Shown here: in pieces, positions 35,563 to 45,017 of the stretch | Layout: each line of letters starts with the position of its first letter | Numbering within the stretch: position 1 is the first letter of the stretch | NCBI RefSeq assembly: GCF_024170465.1 | Contig: NZ_JALJYF010000001.1 | Location: 124,001-188,000 of the forward strand | Length of the DNA: 64,000 bases | Reading direction: 5' to 3' | Source: Natronospira proteinivora | Lineage (GTDB): Bacteria; Pseudomonadota; Gammaproteobacteria; Natronospirales; Natronospiraceae | Program-made: the position numbers and the translations under genes | The notes under the pieces: generated by a model | What the model saw: the letters and a program-made list of their open reading frames with translations, nothing else | Told to the model about the DNA's origin: nothing | Databases searched by the model: none

Positions 35563-36670
35563 GCTCAGGCGTAACTTCTTGCATGGCCGTGTCACCCGGC
35601 GTGAGCCCATCGCTTTCGGGCTGGTCCAGGAAATGCAGCCATTCCCGGGTGACGGTGCTAGGCAGAAAAAGCGGAGAGAGGCTGACTCGGGGCCGGCTGC
35701 CTTCACGCCACTGTTTGAGACGCCTGATTACAGCCTGTTGGTCCTTTGCATTTACCAGCTGCTCCGGGCTGGACAGGACCTCCCGGGCGGAACCGAAATC
35801 GTGGGCCAGGACCGGCGTGCCCACCGCATTGGCTTCGGCATAGATCAAGCCGAAGGTTTCTGCCCGCACGGTTTGGGGATAAAAGACGCAGAGTGAACGG
35901 CGAATGTGCTCCAGCAATTGTGAATGGGGCAGTCGGCCCAGCAGCTTGACGCCCTCCTGCTTGACGGCATCCACAAGCCAGGGGAATCTCCTGGCCAATC
36001 CTTCCTCATCGATCCCGGCGACATTCAGCTTGAGAGAAGGCATCACCTGGCGACAGGCCCGGAAATGGTGCAGTACCTGATTGAGGCCCTTGCTGGGGAC
36101 ACTGAAGAAGATCAGTTGATCTGGATCATAATCGTGGTGATCGGGCGTCAGACCAACAAAATCCTCGCTGACCGGATTGTAGATTCGGTGGGTGGGGATC
36201 CGGCCGGGTTTGCCGCAGAGCATGGCCAGGCCACGGGCAAAGGCATTGTTCACCATGCGATCGGCTTGTTGCCGATGGGCATCGGAGACGGTGATCAGGG
36301 ATGCCCCGGCACCGGAGAGCCAAGCCCGTTGAACCGGCGCACTCTTTCGCTGCCAGTTGTGGATCCAGCAGTACAGCCGGGTATTGGGGAAATGGGTCCG
36401 GACCTGCGGGATGGCGCGGTACTTGCGAAGGACAATGGCCGCATCCGGCTCTGGCCCTTCCCGAAGGGCGTCATCCATTGGCAGATAGTGCACGCCCCGA
36501 TTGATTGAGGCCGTTTGCCGGGCATCCTGGGCCACACCGACCCAGTGATGCTCAGCCAGCCCTTCGGCAACCCGAACCAGACTTCCCTGTGTTCCCCGAA
36601 TGCCAAGACGGCGAACCTTGTCCCCGTCATAGGCATGATTGGTCTTGGGGTCAATAAAAAGGACCCGCAT
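35531..36670 (-). CDS. Glycosyltransferase, GT-B fold (family 4-like)
   Basis: A 379-residue glycosyltransferase probably acting on an envelope or secreted glycan. The C-terminal domain has the retaining GT signature E-x7-E (RAETFGLIYAEANA, near residue 270), then GTPVLAHDFGSAREVL for nucleotide-sugar binding. The N-terminal half is Rossmann-like. No membrane segment. It follows valS by 10 bp, an unusual partner. Sugar donor and acceptor are unknown, and the context offers no polysaccharide locus. Its 3' end overlaps the PagL-like gene. Confidence 0.85.
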   Translation of the reverse strand: MRVLFIDPKTNHAYDGDKVRRLGIRGTQGSLVRVAEGLAEHHWVGVAQDARQTASINRGVHYLPMDDALREGPEPDAAIVLRKYRAIPQVRTHFPNTRLYCWIHNWQRKSAPVQRAWLSGAGASLITVSDAHRQQADRMVNNAFARGLAMLCGKPGRIPTHRIYNPVSEDFVGLTPDHHDYDPDQLIFFSVPSKGLNQVLHHFRACRQVMPSLKLNVAGIDEEGLARRFPWLVDAVKQEGVKLLGRLPHSQLLEHIRRSLCVFYPQTVRAETFGLIYAEANAVGTPVLAHDFGSAREVLSSPEQLVNAKDQQAVIRRLKQWREGSRPRVSLSPLFLPSTVTREWLHFLDQPESDGLTPGDTAMQEVTPEPKIGNASPDR

Positions 36671-36680
36671 TGTCGCGCCT

Positions 36681-39524
36681 CTAGATTTGTTGAATCCGTT
36701 CCTGCTTGCCCTTGAGCTGTTCCCGGGCGGCTCTCATTTCCTCGGCCTTGCGGCGTTCCTTATCCACCACTTCTGCCGGGGCATTATTGACGAATTTTTC
36801 ATTGGCCAGCTTGCCCTCAGCCTGATTCAGCCCTTTCTCCAATTTGGCCAATTCCTTTTCCAGCCTGGACAGTTCCGCATCCTTGTCGATCAGCCCGGCC
36901 ATGGGCACCAGAATCTCCATCTCGCCTAGCAGGGCGGTGGCCGATTCCGGCGGGTTGGCATCGTCTTCCAGCACGGTGACATGCTCCAGGCGGGCCAGGG
37001 TGGAAAGAAAATGGCCGTGGCGGTCCAGGCGTTCCCGGTCCCGGGCGCTGCTGTTGGCCAGCAGCACATCCAGGGATTTGTTGGGGGAGATGTCCATCTC
37101 CCCCCGGATGCGGCGAACGCCCAAAATGAAACCTTGCAACCAGGCCATCTCGGCCTCAATGGTTTCATCCACATGGCCGCTTGGCTCGGGCCAGGGGGCC
37201 AGCATGATGGTCTCGCCCTTGCTGTCGCTCTTGGTTCCGGCCAGGGGGGCGACCCGCTGCCAGATTTCTTCACTGATGAAAGGCATGATGGGGTGCATCA
37301 GTCGCAGCAGGGTTTCCAGCACCCGCACCAGGGTCTGGCGGGTGCCGCGCCGGGCCGCTTCACTACTGGCCTCGGATTGCAGTACCGGCTTGGATAATTC
37401 CAGATACCAGTCGCAGTATTCACTCCAGGTAAATTCATACAAGGCCTTGGCAGCCAGATCCAGGCGGTACTCGTTCAGGCGGGTGGTGACTTCTTCCACC
37501 GTGGCGTCCAGGCGGGACAGGATCCAGCGATCCGGCAGGCTCAGTTCCACCTCGCCCGTGATACCGGTGTCCTTGCCCTCGGTGTTCATCAGTACATAGC
37601 GTGCGGCATTCCAGAGCTTGTTGCAGAAGTTGCGATAGCCCTCAATGCGGCCCAGATCAAAACGGATGTCCCGCCCGGTGGTGGCCAAGGCCGCGAAAGT
37701 GAAGCGCAGGGCATCGGTGCCGAAGGCGGGAATGCCCTCGGGGAATTCCTTGCGGGTGGCCTTCTCGATCTTCTTGGCTTTCTTCGGCTGCATCAAGCCC
37801 TGGGTGCGCTTGGCCACCAGATCATCCAGCTCGATGCCCTCGATCAAATCCAGGGGGTCCAGCACATTGCCCTTGGACTTGGACATCTTCTGGCCTTCCC
37901 CGTCCCGGATCAGGCCATGCACATAGACTTCATGGAAGGGCACTTCATCCATGAACTTCAGGCCCATCATGATCATCCGGGCCACCCAGAAGAAGATGAT
38001 GTCAAAACCGGTGACCAGCACATTCGTGGGGTAGAAATGTTTGAGCTCTGGCGTCTCGTCCGGCCAGCCCAGGGTGGAGAAGGGCCAGAGTGCCGAGGAG
38101 AACCAGGTGTCCAGTACATCCTCGTCCTGGCTCAGGGCCAGATCATCGGCCAGGCCATGCTTTTCCCGGACTTCTGTTTCATTCCGGCCCACATAGATAT
38201 TGCCATCCTCGTCATACCAGGCGGGGATGCGATGGCCCCACCAGAGCTGGCGGCTGATGCACCAGTCCTGGATATTGTGCATCCACTCGAAATAGGTGCG
38301 ATCCCAGTTGCCCGGCACGAATCGGATACGGCCGTCTTCCACTGCCTTGATGGCGGGGCCGGCCAGGGGCTCGGCACGCACAAACCACTGGTCGGTGAGC
38401 CAGGGTTCGACGATCTCATTACTGCGATCGCCCCGGGGCACCATCAATTTGTGATCGTCGATCTTCTCCAGCAGGCCCTCATTATCCAGCCAGTCCACCA
38501 CGGCCTTGCGGGCGGCCTTGCGGTCCAGGCCCTGCAATTCGGTGGGGATCTCGCTCAGCGTTTTCTGCTCGGACTGGACCCGCTCGCCATCGCTGAGGCC
38601 TGGCTCCCGGGCGGTATCGGCGCTGATGATGCGGGCATTGGCATCGATCACATTGATCAGGGTCAGATCATGGCGCTCGCCGATGGCATAGTCGTTAAAG
38701 TCATGGGCCGGGGTGATCTTCACACAGCCGGAGCCGAATTCCGGATCCACATAGTCATCGGCCACCACCGGGATTTCCCGCCCGGTGATGGGCAGGCGGA
38801 TGGTCTTGCCGATCAGGGACTGATAACGCTCATCCTCGGGGTGCACGGCCACGGCGGTATCACCCAACATGGTTTCCGGTCGGGTGGTGGCCACCGAAAC
38901 ATGGCCGCTGCCGTCACTCAGGGGATATTTGAAGTGCCAGAGGTGGCCGGATTCCTCTTCTGATTCCACTTCCAGATCCGACAGGGCGGTATGCAGCACC
39001 GGGTCCCAGTTCACCAGGCGTTTGCCCCGGTAGATCAGCCCCTCTGAATGCAGGCGGACAAAAACTTCCCGCACGGCCTTGGACAGGCCCTCGTCCATGG
39101 TGAAGCGTTCCCGGGACCAGTCCAGGGAGGCGCCCATTCGGCGCAGCTGATTCTGGATGGTGCCTCCGGATTTTTCCTTCCATTCCCAGATCCGCTCAAC
39201 AAAGGCTTCCCGGCCCAGGTCATGGCGGGTCTTGTCCTCGGCATTGAGCTGGCGTTCCACCACCATCTGGGTGGCGATCCCGGCGTGGTCACTGCCCGGC
39301 TGCCAGAGGGTGTCCTTGCCCTGCATCCGTTTGTGGCGGGTCAGGGCATCCATGATGGTGTCCTGGAAGGCATGGCCCATGTGCAGGCTGCCGGTCACAT
39401 TGGGCGGCGGGATCATGATGCAGTAGGGATCCCCATCCAGGCCGGTGGGGGCGAAATAGCCTTTCTCTTCCCATTCCTGATAGCGGGCCTGTTCGATATT
39501 GCGGGGATCGTAGGTCTTGTCCAT
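36681..39524 (-). CDS. valS: Valyl-tRNA synthetase
   Basis: Class I synthetase charging tRNA-Val, with an editing domain. The 947-residue protein has the HIGH region [15 protein letters not shown] near residue 40, the CP1 editing insertion and [12 protein letters not shown] near residue 550. The anticodon-binding domain and a C-terminal coiled coil follow ([20 protein letters not shown] near residue 880). Full length for the family. Transcribed leftward behind holC and a small conserved gene, the standard gammaproteobacterial order. Confidence 0.98.
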   Translation of the reverse strand: MDKTYDPRNIEQARYQEWEEKGYFAPTGLDGDPYCIMIPPPNVTGSLHMGHAFQDTIMDALTRHKRMQGKDTLWQPGSDHAGIATQMVVERQLNAEDKTRHDLGREAFVERIWEWKEKSGGTIQNQLRRMGASLDWSRERFTMDEGLSKAVREVFVRLHSEGLIYRGKRLVNWDPVLHTALSDLEVESEEESGHLWHFKYPLSDGSGHVSVATTRPETMLGDTAVAVHPEDERYQSLIGKTIRLPITGREIPVVADDYVDPEFGSGCVKITPAHDFNDYAIGERHDLTLINVIDANARIISADTAREPGLSDGERVQSEQKTLSEIPTELQGLDRKAARKAVVDWLDNEGLLEKIDDHKLMVPRGDRSNEIVEPWLTDQWFVRAEPLAGPAIKAVEDGRIRFVPGNWDRTYFEWMHNIQDWCISRQLWWGHRIPAWYDEDGNIYVGRNETEVREKHGLADDLALSQDEDVLDTWFSSALWPFSTLGWPDETPELKHFYPTNVLVTGFDIIFFWVARMIMMGLKFMDEVPFHEVYVHGLIRDGEGQKMSKSKGNVLDPLDLIEGIELDDLVAKRTQGLMQPKKAKKIEKATRKEFPEGIPAFGTDALRFTFAALATTGRDIRFDLGRIEGYRNFCNKLWNAARYVLMNTEGKDTGITGEVELSLPDRWILSRLDATVEEVTTRLNEYRLDLAAKALYEFTWSEYCDWYLELSKPVLQSEASSEAARRGTRQTLVRVLETLLRLMHPIMPFISEEIWQRVAPLAGTKSDSKGETIMLAPWPEPSGHVDETIEAEMAWLQGFILGVRRIRGEMDISPNKSLDVLLANSSARDRERLDRHGHFLSTLARLEHVTVLEDDANPPESATALLGEMEILVPMAGLIDKDAELSRLEKELAKLEKGLNQAEGKLANEKFVNNAPAEVVDKERRKAEEMRAAREQLKGKQERIQQI

Positions 39525-39650
39525 GCCGGGCTGCCTTGGATTGCTTCGCGCGGAAAGCAGCCAATTATAACGTCAACTGCCATTCAATTGGCAGTCTCTG
39601 AACCGGCGTTGACCAACTGGGAGGGGATATATCCGCGGCTGTCTTGCCGT

Positions 39651-39971
39651 TTATCGCTTTTGTTCCTGGGCGATGTTGCGGATCTCTCGCTTGAGGGTTT
39701 TCATCACATCTTCGGCCAGGGCATCGGCCAGTCGCTGGACCCGGGAGCGGACCAGGTTTTCCACCCGGCGGTCCAGTTCTTCCATGAAGGCGGCCTGCAG
39801 CCGTTCGTTTTCCGTGGGGGCATCGGGGTTTTCTTCCCCATTGCCGGCAGGCGGGTCCTCGAACAGATCCAGATTGGGCGGATTCTGCTGGGCGGCGCCG
39901 GGGCGGACCACTTCCCGCAGGGTGGGAATGGTGTCCTTGCTGCCGCCGGCTTTGTTGTCACGTCCGCGCAT
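39651..39971 (-). CDS. Small conserved hypothetical protein between holC and valS
   Basis: A 106-residue soluble protein with a disordered, Pro/Asn/Gly-rich first half (about 1-55) and a charged amphipathic helix in the second (RLQAAFMEELDRRVENLV to the end). A small protein of this kind often lies between holC and valS. The function is unknown and no catalytic motif is seen. It starts 11 bp after the holC stop, so it is co-translated or co-transcribed. Confidence 0.75.
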   Translation of the reverse strand: MRGRDNKAGGSKDTIPTLREVVRPGAAQQNPPNLDLFEDPPAGNGEENPDAPTENERLQAAFMEELDRRVENLVRSRVQRLADALAEDVMKTLKREIRNIAQEQKR

Positions 39972-39982
39972 GAGGCTGCCTG

Positions 39983-40411
39983 CTAGAGTTCATGGGTCTC
40001 CAGGGGATAGCCCCGATCCCGATAAAAACGGTAGCGGCCCCGGCCCTTGGACTTGGCCTGGTCATTATTGGGGATGGTTTCTGCCACCCGTTCAAAACGG
40101 CTGAAAAACTCCGGAATGGTCTCGGCGCAATTGATCAGCAACTGGTAATCGCCCCGGGGGGGCTCGCCACTGCCCACCACAACCGGAAAGTCCGGGTCCG
40201 CGTCCACCTCGCGGGCCAGGCCATGGGGAATGAAGCTGCGGTCACGGAAGGTCCATAGCATCTCATCCAGCCGTTTGGCGTGACCAGGGTTGTCACTATG
40301 GAGAAAGATACGGTGACCGAGTCGGAAAGCCTTCTCGGTGAGGCGGCAGGCGAACAGATCTCTCGCCGTTGGCTGGTCCTGTGAAAGCAGGTAGAAGTCC
40401 ACTCGGGTCAT
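39983..40411 (-). CDS. holC: DNA polymerase III chi subunit
   Basis: Chi subunit of the clamp-loader complex, linking it to single-strand binding protein. I chose the ATG at 40411 (142 residues, MTRVDFYLLSQ), matching the family N-terminus; a GTG four codons upstream is possible. Conserved parts include KAFRLGHRIFLHSDN, LWTFRDRSFIPHG and the late FSRFERVAE. Length is close to E. coli HolC (147). Separated from pepA upstream by a strong terminator. Confidence 0.93.
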   Translation of the reverse strand: MTRVDFYLLSQDQPTARDLFACRLTEKAFRLGHRIFLHSDNPGHAKRLDEMLWTFRDRSFIPHGLAREVDADPDFPVVVGSGEPPRGDYQLLINCAETIPEFFSRFERVAETIPNNDQAKSKGRGRYRFYRDRGYPLETHEL

Positions 40412-40450
40412 GGGGCCCTGCACATCAGTGGTTTAAGGAAGTCTGGTTGG

Positions 40451-40481
40451 AAAAGGGGAGCTTGTCAAACAAGCTCCCCTT
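40451..40481 (-). terminator. Rho-independent terminator after pepA
   Basis: A perfect 13-bp stem (40453-40465 with 40469-40481) has a 3-nt loop. On the minus strand it is followed by TTTT, 35 bp after the pepA stop. It should end pepA transcripts ahead of holC. Confidence 0.9.
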
Positions 40482-40515
40482 CCTCCTGGCGGTATGGCTG
40501 ACGGTCCCTGCCGGA

Positions 40516-42009
40516 TCAGTTCTGATCGATCAGGTACTGGGTCAGCAAGGGCACCGGTCGGCCGGTGGCGCCTTTCTGGGGGCCGTTGCCGCTGATCCAG
40601 GCCGAGCCGGCCACATCGATATGGGCCCAGCGCTGGCCTTCGGTGTAGCGCGACAGGAAGCAGCCGGCGGTGACCGAGCCGGCCTCCTTGCCGCCCACAT
40701 TGGCCATGTCGGCAAACTTGCTCTTGAGCTGGTCCTGGTACTCATCCCAGAGGGGCAGACGCCAGGCCCGGTCCCAGGCCTTGTTGCCCGCCGCCAGGAT
40801 ATCCTCGGCCAGCTCATCGTCTTTGCTCATCAGGCCGGAGGCGTGTTGCCCCAGAGCAATGACACAGGCTCCGGTGAGGGTGGCGATGTCAATCAGGGAC
40901 TGGGGTTTGTAGCGCTTGGCATAGGTCAGGGCGTCGTTGAGGATCAGACGGCCTTCAGCATCGGTGTTTAGGATCTCGATGGTCTGGCCGGATAGGCTGG
41001 TGACCACATCGCCGGGTTTGTTGGCCTTGCCATTGATGTGGTTTTCGGTGGCCGGAACAATGCCCACCACATGGGTCGGCAGTTGCATGTTGGACACGGC
41101 GGCCAGGGTGCCGAAGACCGACGCGCCCCCGCACATATCATATTTCATCTCATCCATGCCCGGGGCGGGCTTGAGGGAGATGCCGCCGGTATCAAAGGTC
41201 AGGCCCTTGCCCACCAGCACATGGGGGCGGGTCTTGCCCTTGGTGTTCTTGTATTCCATGACGATGAACTTGCAGGGTTCATCGCTGCCCTTGGCCACGG
41301 AGAGAAAGGAGCCCATGCCGAGCTTCTTGCAATCCGCTTCATTGAGTATGGTGGTCTTGAACTGCTTGTCATTGCGGGCCAGCTTGCGCGCCTGGTTGGC
41401 CAGATGACTGGGGGTGCAGACATTGGCCGGCAAATCGCCCAGCTCGCGAGCCAGGGCTGTACCTTCGGCCACACCCTGGCCATGGTGCAGGCCCTTTTCG
41501 GCGGCGGCCTTGCCACCCCGGCCCTGATACCAGGCATCCACGCTTTTCAGACTGCCGGCCGGGGCCTTTTGGGACACGGTGGTGTCGAAACGATAGGCGG
41601 CATAATCCGCGGCTTCCACCAAGTGACGCACGCCCCAGTAAAGGGCATCTTCCTCGCTGGGGAATTCCATGGTCGTCAGGAACAGGGCATCCTTGATGCC
41701 GCCTTCGTCCAGGGCCTTGACCGCCGCCTGAACCGCTTCCCGGTAGGCGCGATGCCCATACTGTTCTTCATCACCCAGCCCCACCAGCAAGACGGATTTG
41801 GCCGCGATGCCTTTCACATCAAACAACAGCCGGGTCTGGCCCCGGTCTCCCTGCAGGGCGCCGGCCTTGAGCAGCGCTTTAAGGCGGCCGCCCGAGGCGG
41901 AGTCCAGGGTGGCGGCGGCTTCACTCAGCTTGCCCTTGCTGAAAATGCCGGCCACCACACATTGGCTGCGTTGCTTTTCCGGAGCACCGGTTTTGATCTG
42001 GTATTTCAT
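40516..42009 (-). CDS. pepA: Leucyl aminopeptidase (PepA)
   Basis: Two-metal cytosolic aminopeptidase of family M17; in E. coli also a DNA-binding regulator. I chose the ATG at 42009 (497 residues, MKYQIKTGAPEKQRS); 21 further upstream codons are open but not family-like. The signature NTDAEGRL and the metal-binding GKGLTFDTGGISLKP are present, and length matches E. coli PepA (503). It is divergent from lptF, the usual arrangement, and has a candidate promoter at 42071-42099. Confidence 0.97.
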   Translation of the reverse strand: MKYQIKTGAPEKQRSQCVVAGIFSKGKLSEAAATLDSASGGRLKALLKAGALQGDRGQTRLLFDVKGIAAKSVLLVGLGDEEQYGHRAYREAVQAAVKALDEGGIKDALFLTTMEFPSEEDALYWGVRHLVEAADYAAYRFDTTVSQKAPAGSLKSVDAWYQGRGGKAAAEKGLHHGQGVAEGTALARELGDLPANVCTPSHLANQARKLARNDKQFKTTILNEADCKKLGMGSFLSVAKGSDEPCKFIVMEYKNTKGKTRPHVLVGKGLTFDTGGISLKPAPGMDEMKYDMCGGASVFGTLAAVSNMQLPTHVVGIVPATENHINGKANKPGDVVTSLSGQTIEILNTDAEGRLILNDALTYAKRYKPQSLIDIATLTGACVIALGQHASGLMSKDDELAEDILAAGNKAWDRAWRLPLWDEYQDQLKSKFADMANVGGKEAGSVTAGCFLSRYTEGQRWAHIDVAGSAWISGNGPQKGATGRPVPLLTQYLIDQN

Positions 42010-42070
42010 GCAATCTCCTCGCTGCCCCTCCCTTGCAGAGGGTCCGTGATGGTTGCTTGGGAATGCCCTC

Positions 42071-42099
42071 ATTGTACGTCAAGCGAGAAGGCTTGGTAA
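42071..42099 (-). promoter_or_regulatory. Candidate pepA promoter
   Basis: Read on the minus strand, TTACCA (42094-42099) and TACAAT (42071-42076) are spaced by 17 bp, with the likely transcription start near 42064, about 55 bp before the pepA ATG. The -35 matches four and the -10 five consensus bases. Confidence 0.5.
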
Positions 42100-42165
42100 T
42101 CCGGGCAATGAAAGTCACGGTGGGACTGGTAAACTGCCAACACCTTATTGTCGGGGGAAGTGACG

Positions 42166-43260
42166 GTGCGGACGCTGATTGGCCGCTATATCAATCGAGA
42201 AATCCTGCTGAGCTGGCTGGGAGTGACCGCCGCGCTGATGGTCATCCTGATGAGCCATCGCTTTGCCGGTTTTCTTGGCAGTGCCGCCAGCGGTGATATT
42301 CCACCGGATGCCATCTGGTCCCTGATGGGGCTCTCCAGCGTCCAGTATCTGGTCATCATTATTCCCATCGCCTTCTTTCTAGCTGTTCTGTTGGCGCTTG
42401 GGCGCTTTTACAAGGACAGCGAGATGTCGGCCATGATGGCCTGTGGCGTTGGTCCCCTGCATATCTACAAGGCCTTGTTCTGGCTGGTGGTGCCGGTGAT
42501 GGCCGGTGTGGCCTGGCTCAGCCTGTTTGCCTCGCCCATGGCCAATGAAGCCATTGACCGGGTGCAGCAGGAAGCCCAGGCGGATGCCCGCCTGGGGATT
42601 TTCGAGCCCGGTGCGTTTCGGCGTTTGCCCGGCGGTGATGGCGTCTTTTATGCCGAGCGTCGTGAGAACGGCTATCTCAATCGTGTCTTTATCCAGGGCA
42701 TGGAGGGCGATGAGCATGTGGTGATTCGTGCGGACCGGGCCCGAGTGGAGGAAGGTTCCCAGGGGCAACGCTATCTGGTGCTTGAGGATGGCTATCGCAA
42801 TGAGCTGATCCCCGGGCAGGCGGAGCTGCAGCGCACCCGATTTGAGCGGCATGGCCTGGAACTGCCGCCGGCCAGCGCACCGGCACCGGTGGATGATCGT
42901 GAGGCCCGTTCCGTTTCGGCTTTGCTGAGCTCGGGGGAGGCGGCGGATATGGCGGAGTTCCACTGGCGCCTGAGCATGCCCTTGGGCGGTCTGGTCCTGG
43001 CTCTGCTGGCTGTTCCCCTGTCCAAGAGTTCACCCCGGCAGGGGCGCTATGGCCGGCTGTTCGCCGGTATTCTTGTTTACCTGGTCTATTCAAACCTGCT
43101 GGCAACCGGTCAGGTCTGGCTGGAGCGTGAGCAATTGCCGATGGTGTTCGGTCTCTGGTGGGTTCACGCCCTGTTTGCCGGTTTCGCCATGGCCCTGTTG
43201 TTCTGGCAGAACGGTGGTGTTCGCCGTTGGTTGCTGCCTCGGAGGGAGTCGGCGGCATGA
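42166..43260 (+). CDS. lptF: LPS export ABC transporter permease LptF
   Basis: Inner-membrane permease of LptB2FG, which extracts lipopolysaccharide and feeds it to LptC and LptA. I chose the GTG at 42166, six bases after GGGGGAAG (364 residues, MRTLIGRYINREI); the GTG at 42160 touches the ribosome site. Layout: three helices at the N-terminus, a periplasmic beta-jellyroll (about 130-260) and three helices at the C-terminus. Its stop overlaps the lptG start (ATGA). Divergent from pepA. Confidence 0.94.
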   Translation: MRTLIGRYINREILLSWLGVTAALMVILMSHRFAGFLGSAASGDIPPDAIWSLMGLSSVQYLVIIIPIAFFLAVLLALGRFYKDSEMSAMMACGVGPLHIYKALFWLVVPVMAGVAWLSLFASPMANEAIDRVQQEAQADARLGIFEPGAFRRLPGGDGVFYAERRENGYLNRVFIQGMEGDEHVVIRADRARVEEGSQGQRYLVLEDGYRNELIPGQAELQRTRFERHGLELPPASAPAPVDDREARSVSALLSSGEAADMAEFHWRLSMPLGGLVLALLAVPLSKSSPRQGRYGRLFAGILVYLVYSNLLATGQVWLEREQLPMVFGLWWVHALFAGFAMALLFWQNGGVRRWLLPRRESAA

Positions 43261-44318
43261 AGATCCTGGATCGCTATCTGGCCCTGGCGGTGATTGCGGG
43301 CAGCCTCATGGTGCTGGCGGTACTCATGGCCCTGACACTGTTCGTGGGAGTGGTGGGGCAGTTCGGTAATCTGGGTACCGGTGACTATGGTCTGAGTGAA
43401 GCGGTGAGCTATGTCCTGTTGGGGCTCCCCGGTCAGGCCGTGGACTTGATGCCCGTTGCGGTATTGATCGGGACGCTGTTGGGGTTGGGTACCCTGGCCA
43501 GCCAGAATGAATTGACGGTCATGCGGGCGGCGGGCATGCCTATTGCCCGGGTGGCACGCGGTGCCCTGTATGGCGGAGTGCTCCTGGCCCTGGGCTGTGC
43601 CGTGTTGGCTGAGTGGGTGGCGCCCCCGGCCGAGCGTCATGCCGACCATATGCGGGCCACGGCGCTGTATGAAAATGTGAATATCCTGGGGCGCAGTGGC
43701 GCCTGGCTGAGAGATGGTGAGCAATTCATCAATGCCCGCCAGGCCCGGGAGGCCTCACACCTGGAAGGTCTCTATTTGTATGAATTCGACGACGATAATC
43801 GTTTGATTCGTGCTGCCCATGCCCGCCAGGCTCGTTTCGAGGACGGTCAGTGGCAGCTGGAGAGTGTCAGCGAGACCCGGTTGGGCTTGGAGGAGGTCCG
43901 GGCTGACCAGCAGGATCAAGAAGACTGGGAGACGGGGATTGGCCCGGCCTTGCTGACCCTGGTGAGTGTCAGTCCGGACATGCTCAGTGCCCGGGGCTTG
44001 TGGCAGTACATCCAGTATCTGGAATCCAGCAATCTGGATGCGGATCAGTATCGGGTCGCCTTCTGGTTCAAGCTGGTGATTCCCGCCGCTCTGCCGGTGA
44101 TGGTCTTGCTGGCCATGCCCTTTCTGTTTGGATCCTTGCGCTCGTCCGGTGCGGGTCAGCGCTTGATGGTGGGGCTGGTTATTGGGATCGCCTTTTACCT
44201 GGTGAATATCACCCTGGCCAATGTGGGGGCCATCGTGCCCCTGGCGCCATTCTTCGTGGCCTGGCTGCCTACCTTGACGCTGTTGCTGGTCAGTGTGCTG
44301 GTGCTCCGCCGGCTCTGA
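43257..44318 (+). CDS. lptG: LPS export ABC transporter permease LptG
   Basis: Second permease of LptB2FG. The 353-residue protein starts at the ATG at 43257 (MKILDRYLALAVIAGSLMV), the canonical LptG N-terminus including the conserved basic residue before helix 1. It has three helices, a periplasmic jellyroll (about 115-270) and three C-terminal helices. LASQNELTVMRAAGMP is the cytoplasmic coupling region that contacts LptB. A 4-bp overlap with lptF implies coupled translation. It converges on the RDD gene with 10 bp between stops. Confidence 0.95.
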   Translation: MKILDRYLALAVIAGSLMVLAVLMALTLFVGVVGQFGNLGTGDYGLSEAVSYVLLGLPGQAVDLMPVAVLIGTLLGLGTLASQNELTVMRAAGMPIARVARGALYGGVLLALGCAVLAEWVAPPAERHADHMRATALYENVNILGRSGAWLRDGEQFINARQAREASHLEGLYLYEFDDDNRLIRAAHARQARFEDGQWQLESVSETRLGLEEVRADQQDQEDWETGIGPALLTLVSVSPDMLSARGLWQYIQYLESSNLDADQYRVAFWFKLVIPAALPVMVLLAMPFLFGSLRSSGAGQRLMVGLVIGIAFYLVNITLANVGAIVPLAPFFVAWLPTLTLLLVSVLVLRRL

Positions 44319-44328
44319 GGTCGGGTTT

Positions 44329-44829
44329 TCAGGTCTTTGGAATATGAATGACGCGGGTGCGGGAGAGAATGTCGTGCAGACAGCGCTGTTCGGCATCCAC
44401 CAGCGACCAGCTCATGGACAAGAGCAGGGGAAACAGGGCAATGGCACCCCACCAGTCAGGCCAAGTGTCCATCACCAGAAATACCAGGCCATACAGTCCG
44501 GAGACAATCAGGCCCAGGACCAGGGCCACCCGGATCAGAATATTGGGGGGCGGGGCCTGGGCCTCTTCCGGGGAGACCACCTGTAAGCGCCAGGCCCGCA
44601 TGCCCAGGGTCTGTCCGCTTCGCCACCAGAACCAGCCAAAAAACAGCCCCGTGAGTAGTAGCAGATACAGCAGAAAAAGCGGGTTTTCCGCGTCGAAGCT
44701 TTCACCCCGGGCGAATGGCAGTATGATCAATGTGCCCAGGAACCAGATTGCCAGTACCAGAAGGCTGTCGTAGAAGGCGGCGGCCAGACGTCGGATCAGG
44801 CTGGCCGGCGGAAAACGGTGTGTCGACAT
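44329..44829 (-). CDS. RDD family membrane protein
   Basis: Small membrane protein of the RDD family, function unknown. I prefer the ATG at 44829 (166 residues, MSTHRFPPASLIRRLAAAFYD) with GGA eight bases upstream; an ATG two codons earlier (44835) is also possible. The N-terminal RRLAAAFYD carries the family Arg and Asp, and TLGMRAWRLQVV is the second conserved motif. Three to four helices (about 15-40, 52-72, 103-124 and 130-145). Confidence 0.87.
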   Translation of the reverse strand: MSTHRFPPASLIRRLAAAFYDSLLVLAIWFLGTLIILPFARGESFDAENPLFLLYLLLLTGLFFGWFWWRSGQTLGMRAWRLQVVSPEEAQAPPPNILIRVALVLGLIVSGLYGLVFLVMDTWPDWWGAIALFPLLLSMSWSLVDAEQRCLHDILSRTRVIHIPKT

Positions 44830-45017
44830 GGTCATGATCCAGGGCTTGTACCTATTAGGCGTTCGGGACCGCGGGAATGGTATCATGTGGGAGTGTTTCA
44901 GTCTGACGCCCCCGGAGGGTGGGGTAACTGGAGTGGCTGCATGCAAGGTTTTACAGGCGGCTCCTCCAGCTACCCCTGCCCGGCCGGGACGTCTGTTGTT
45001 CTGGCAGAAGGGTAGGG

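Noticed and set aside
44831-45017. Small open frames between the RDD gene and pcnB
   Set aside because: They overlap the divergent promoter region, lack ribosome sites and resemble no protein; one runs out of frame into pcnB.
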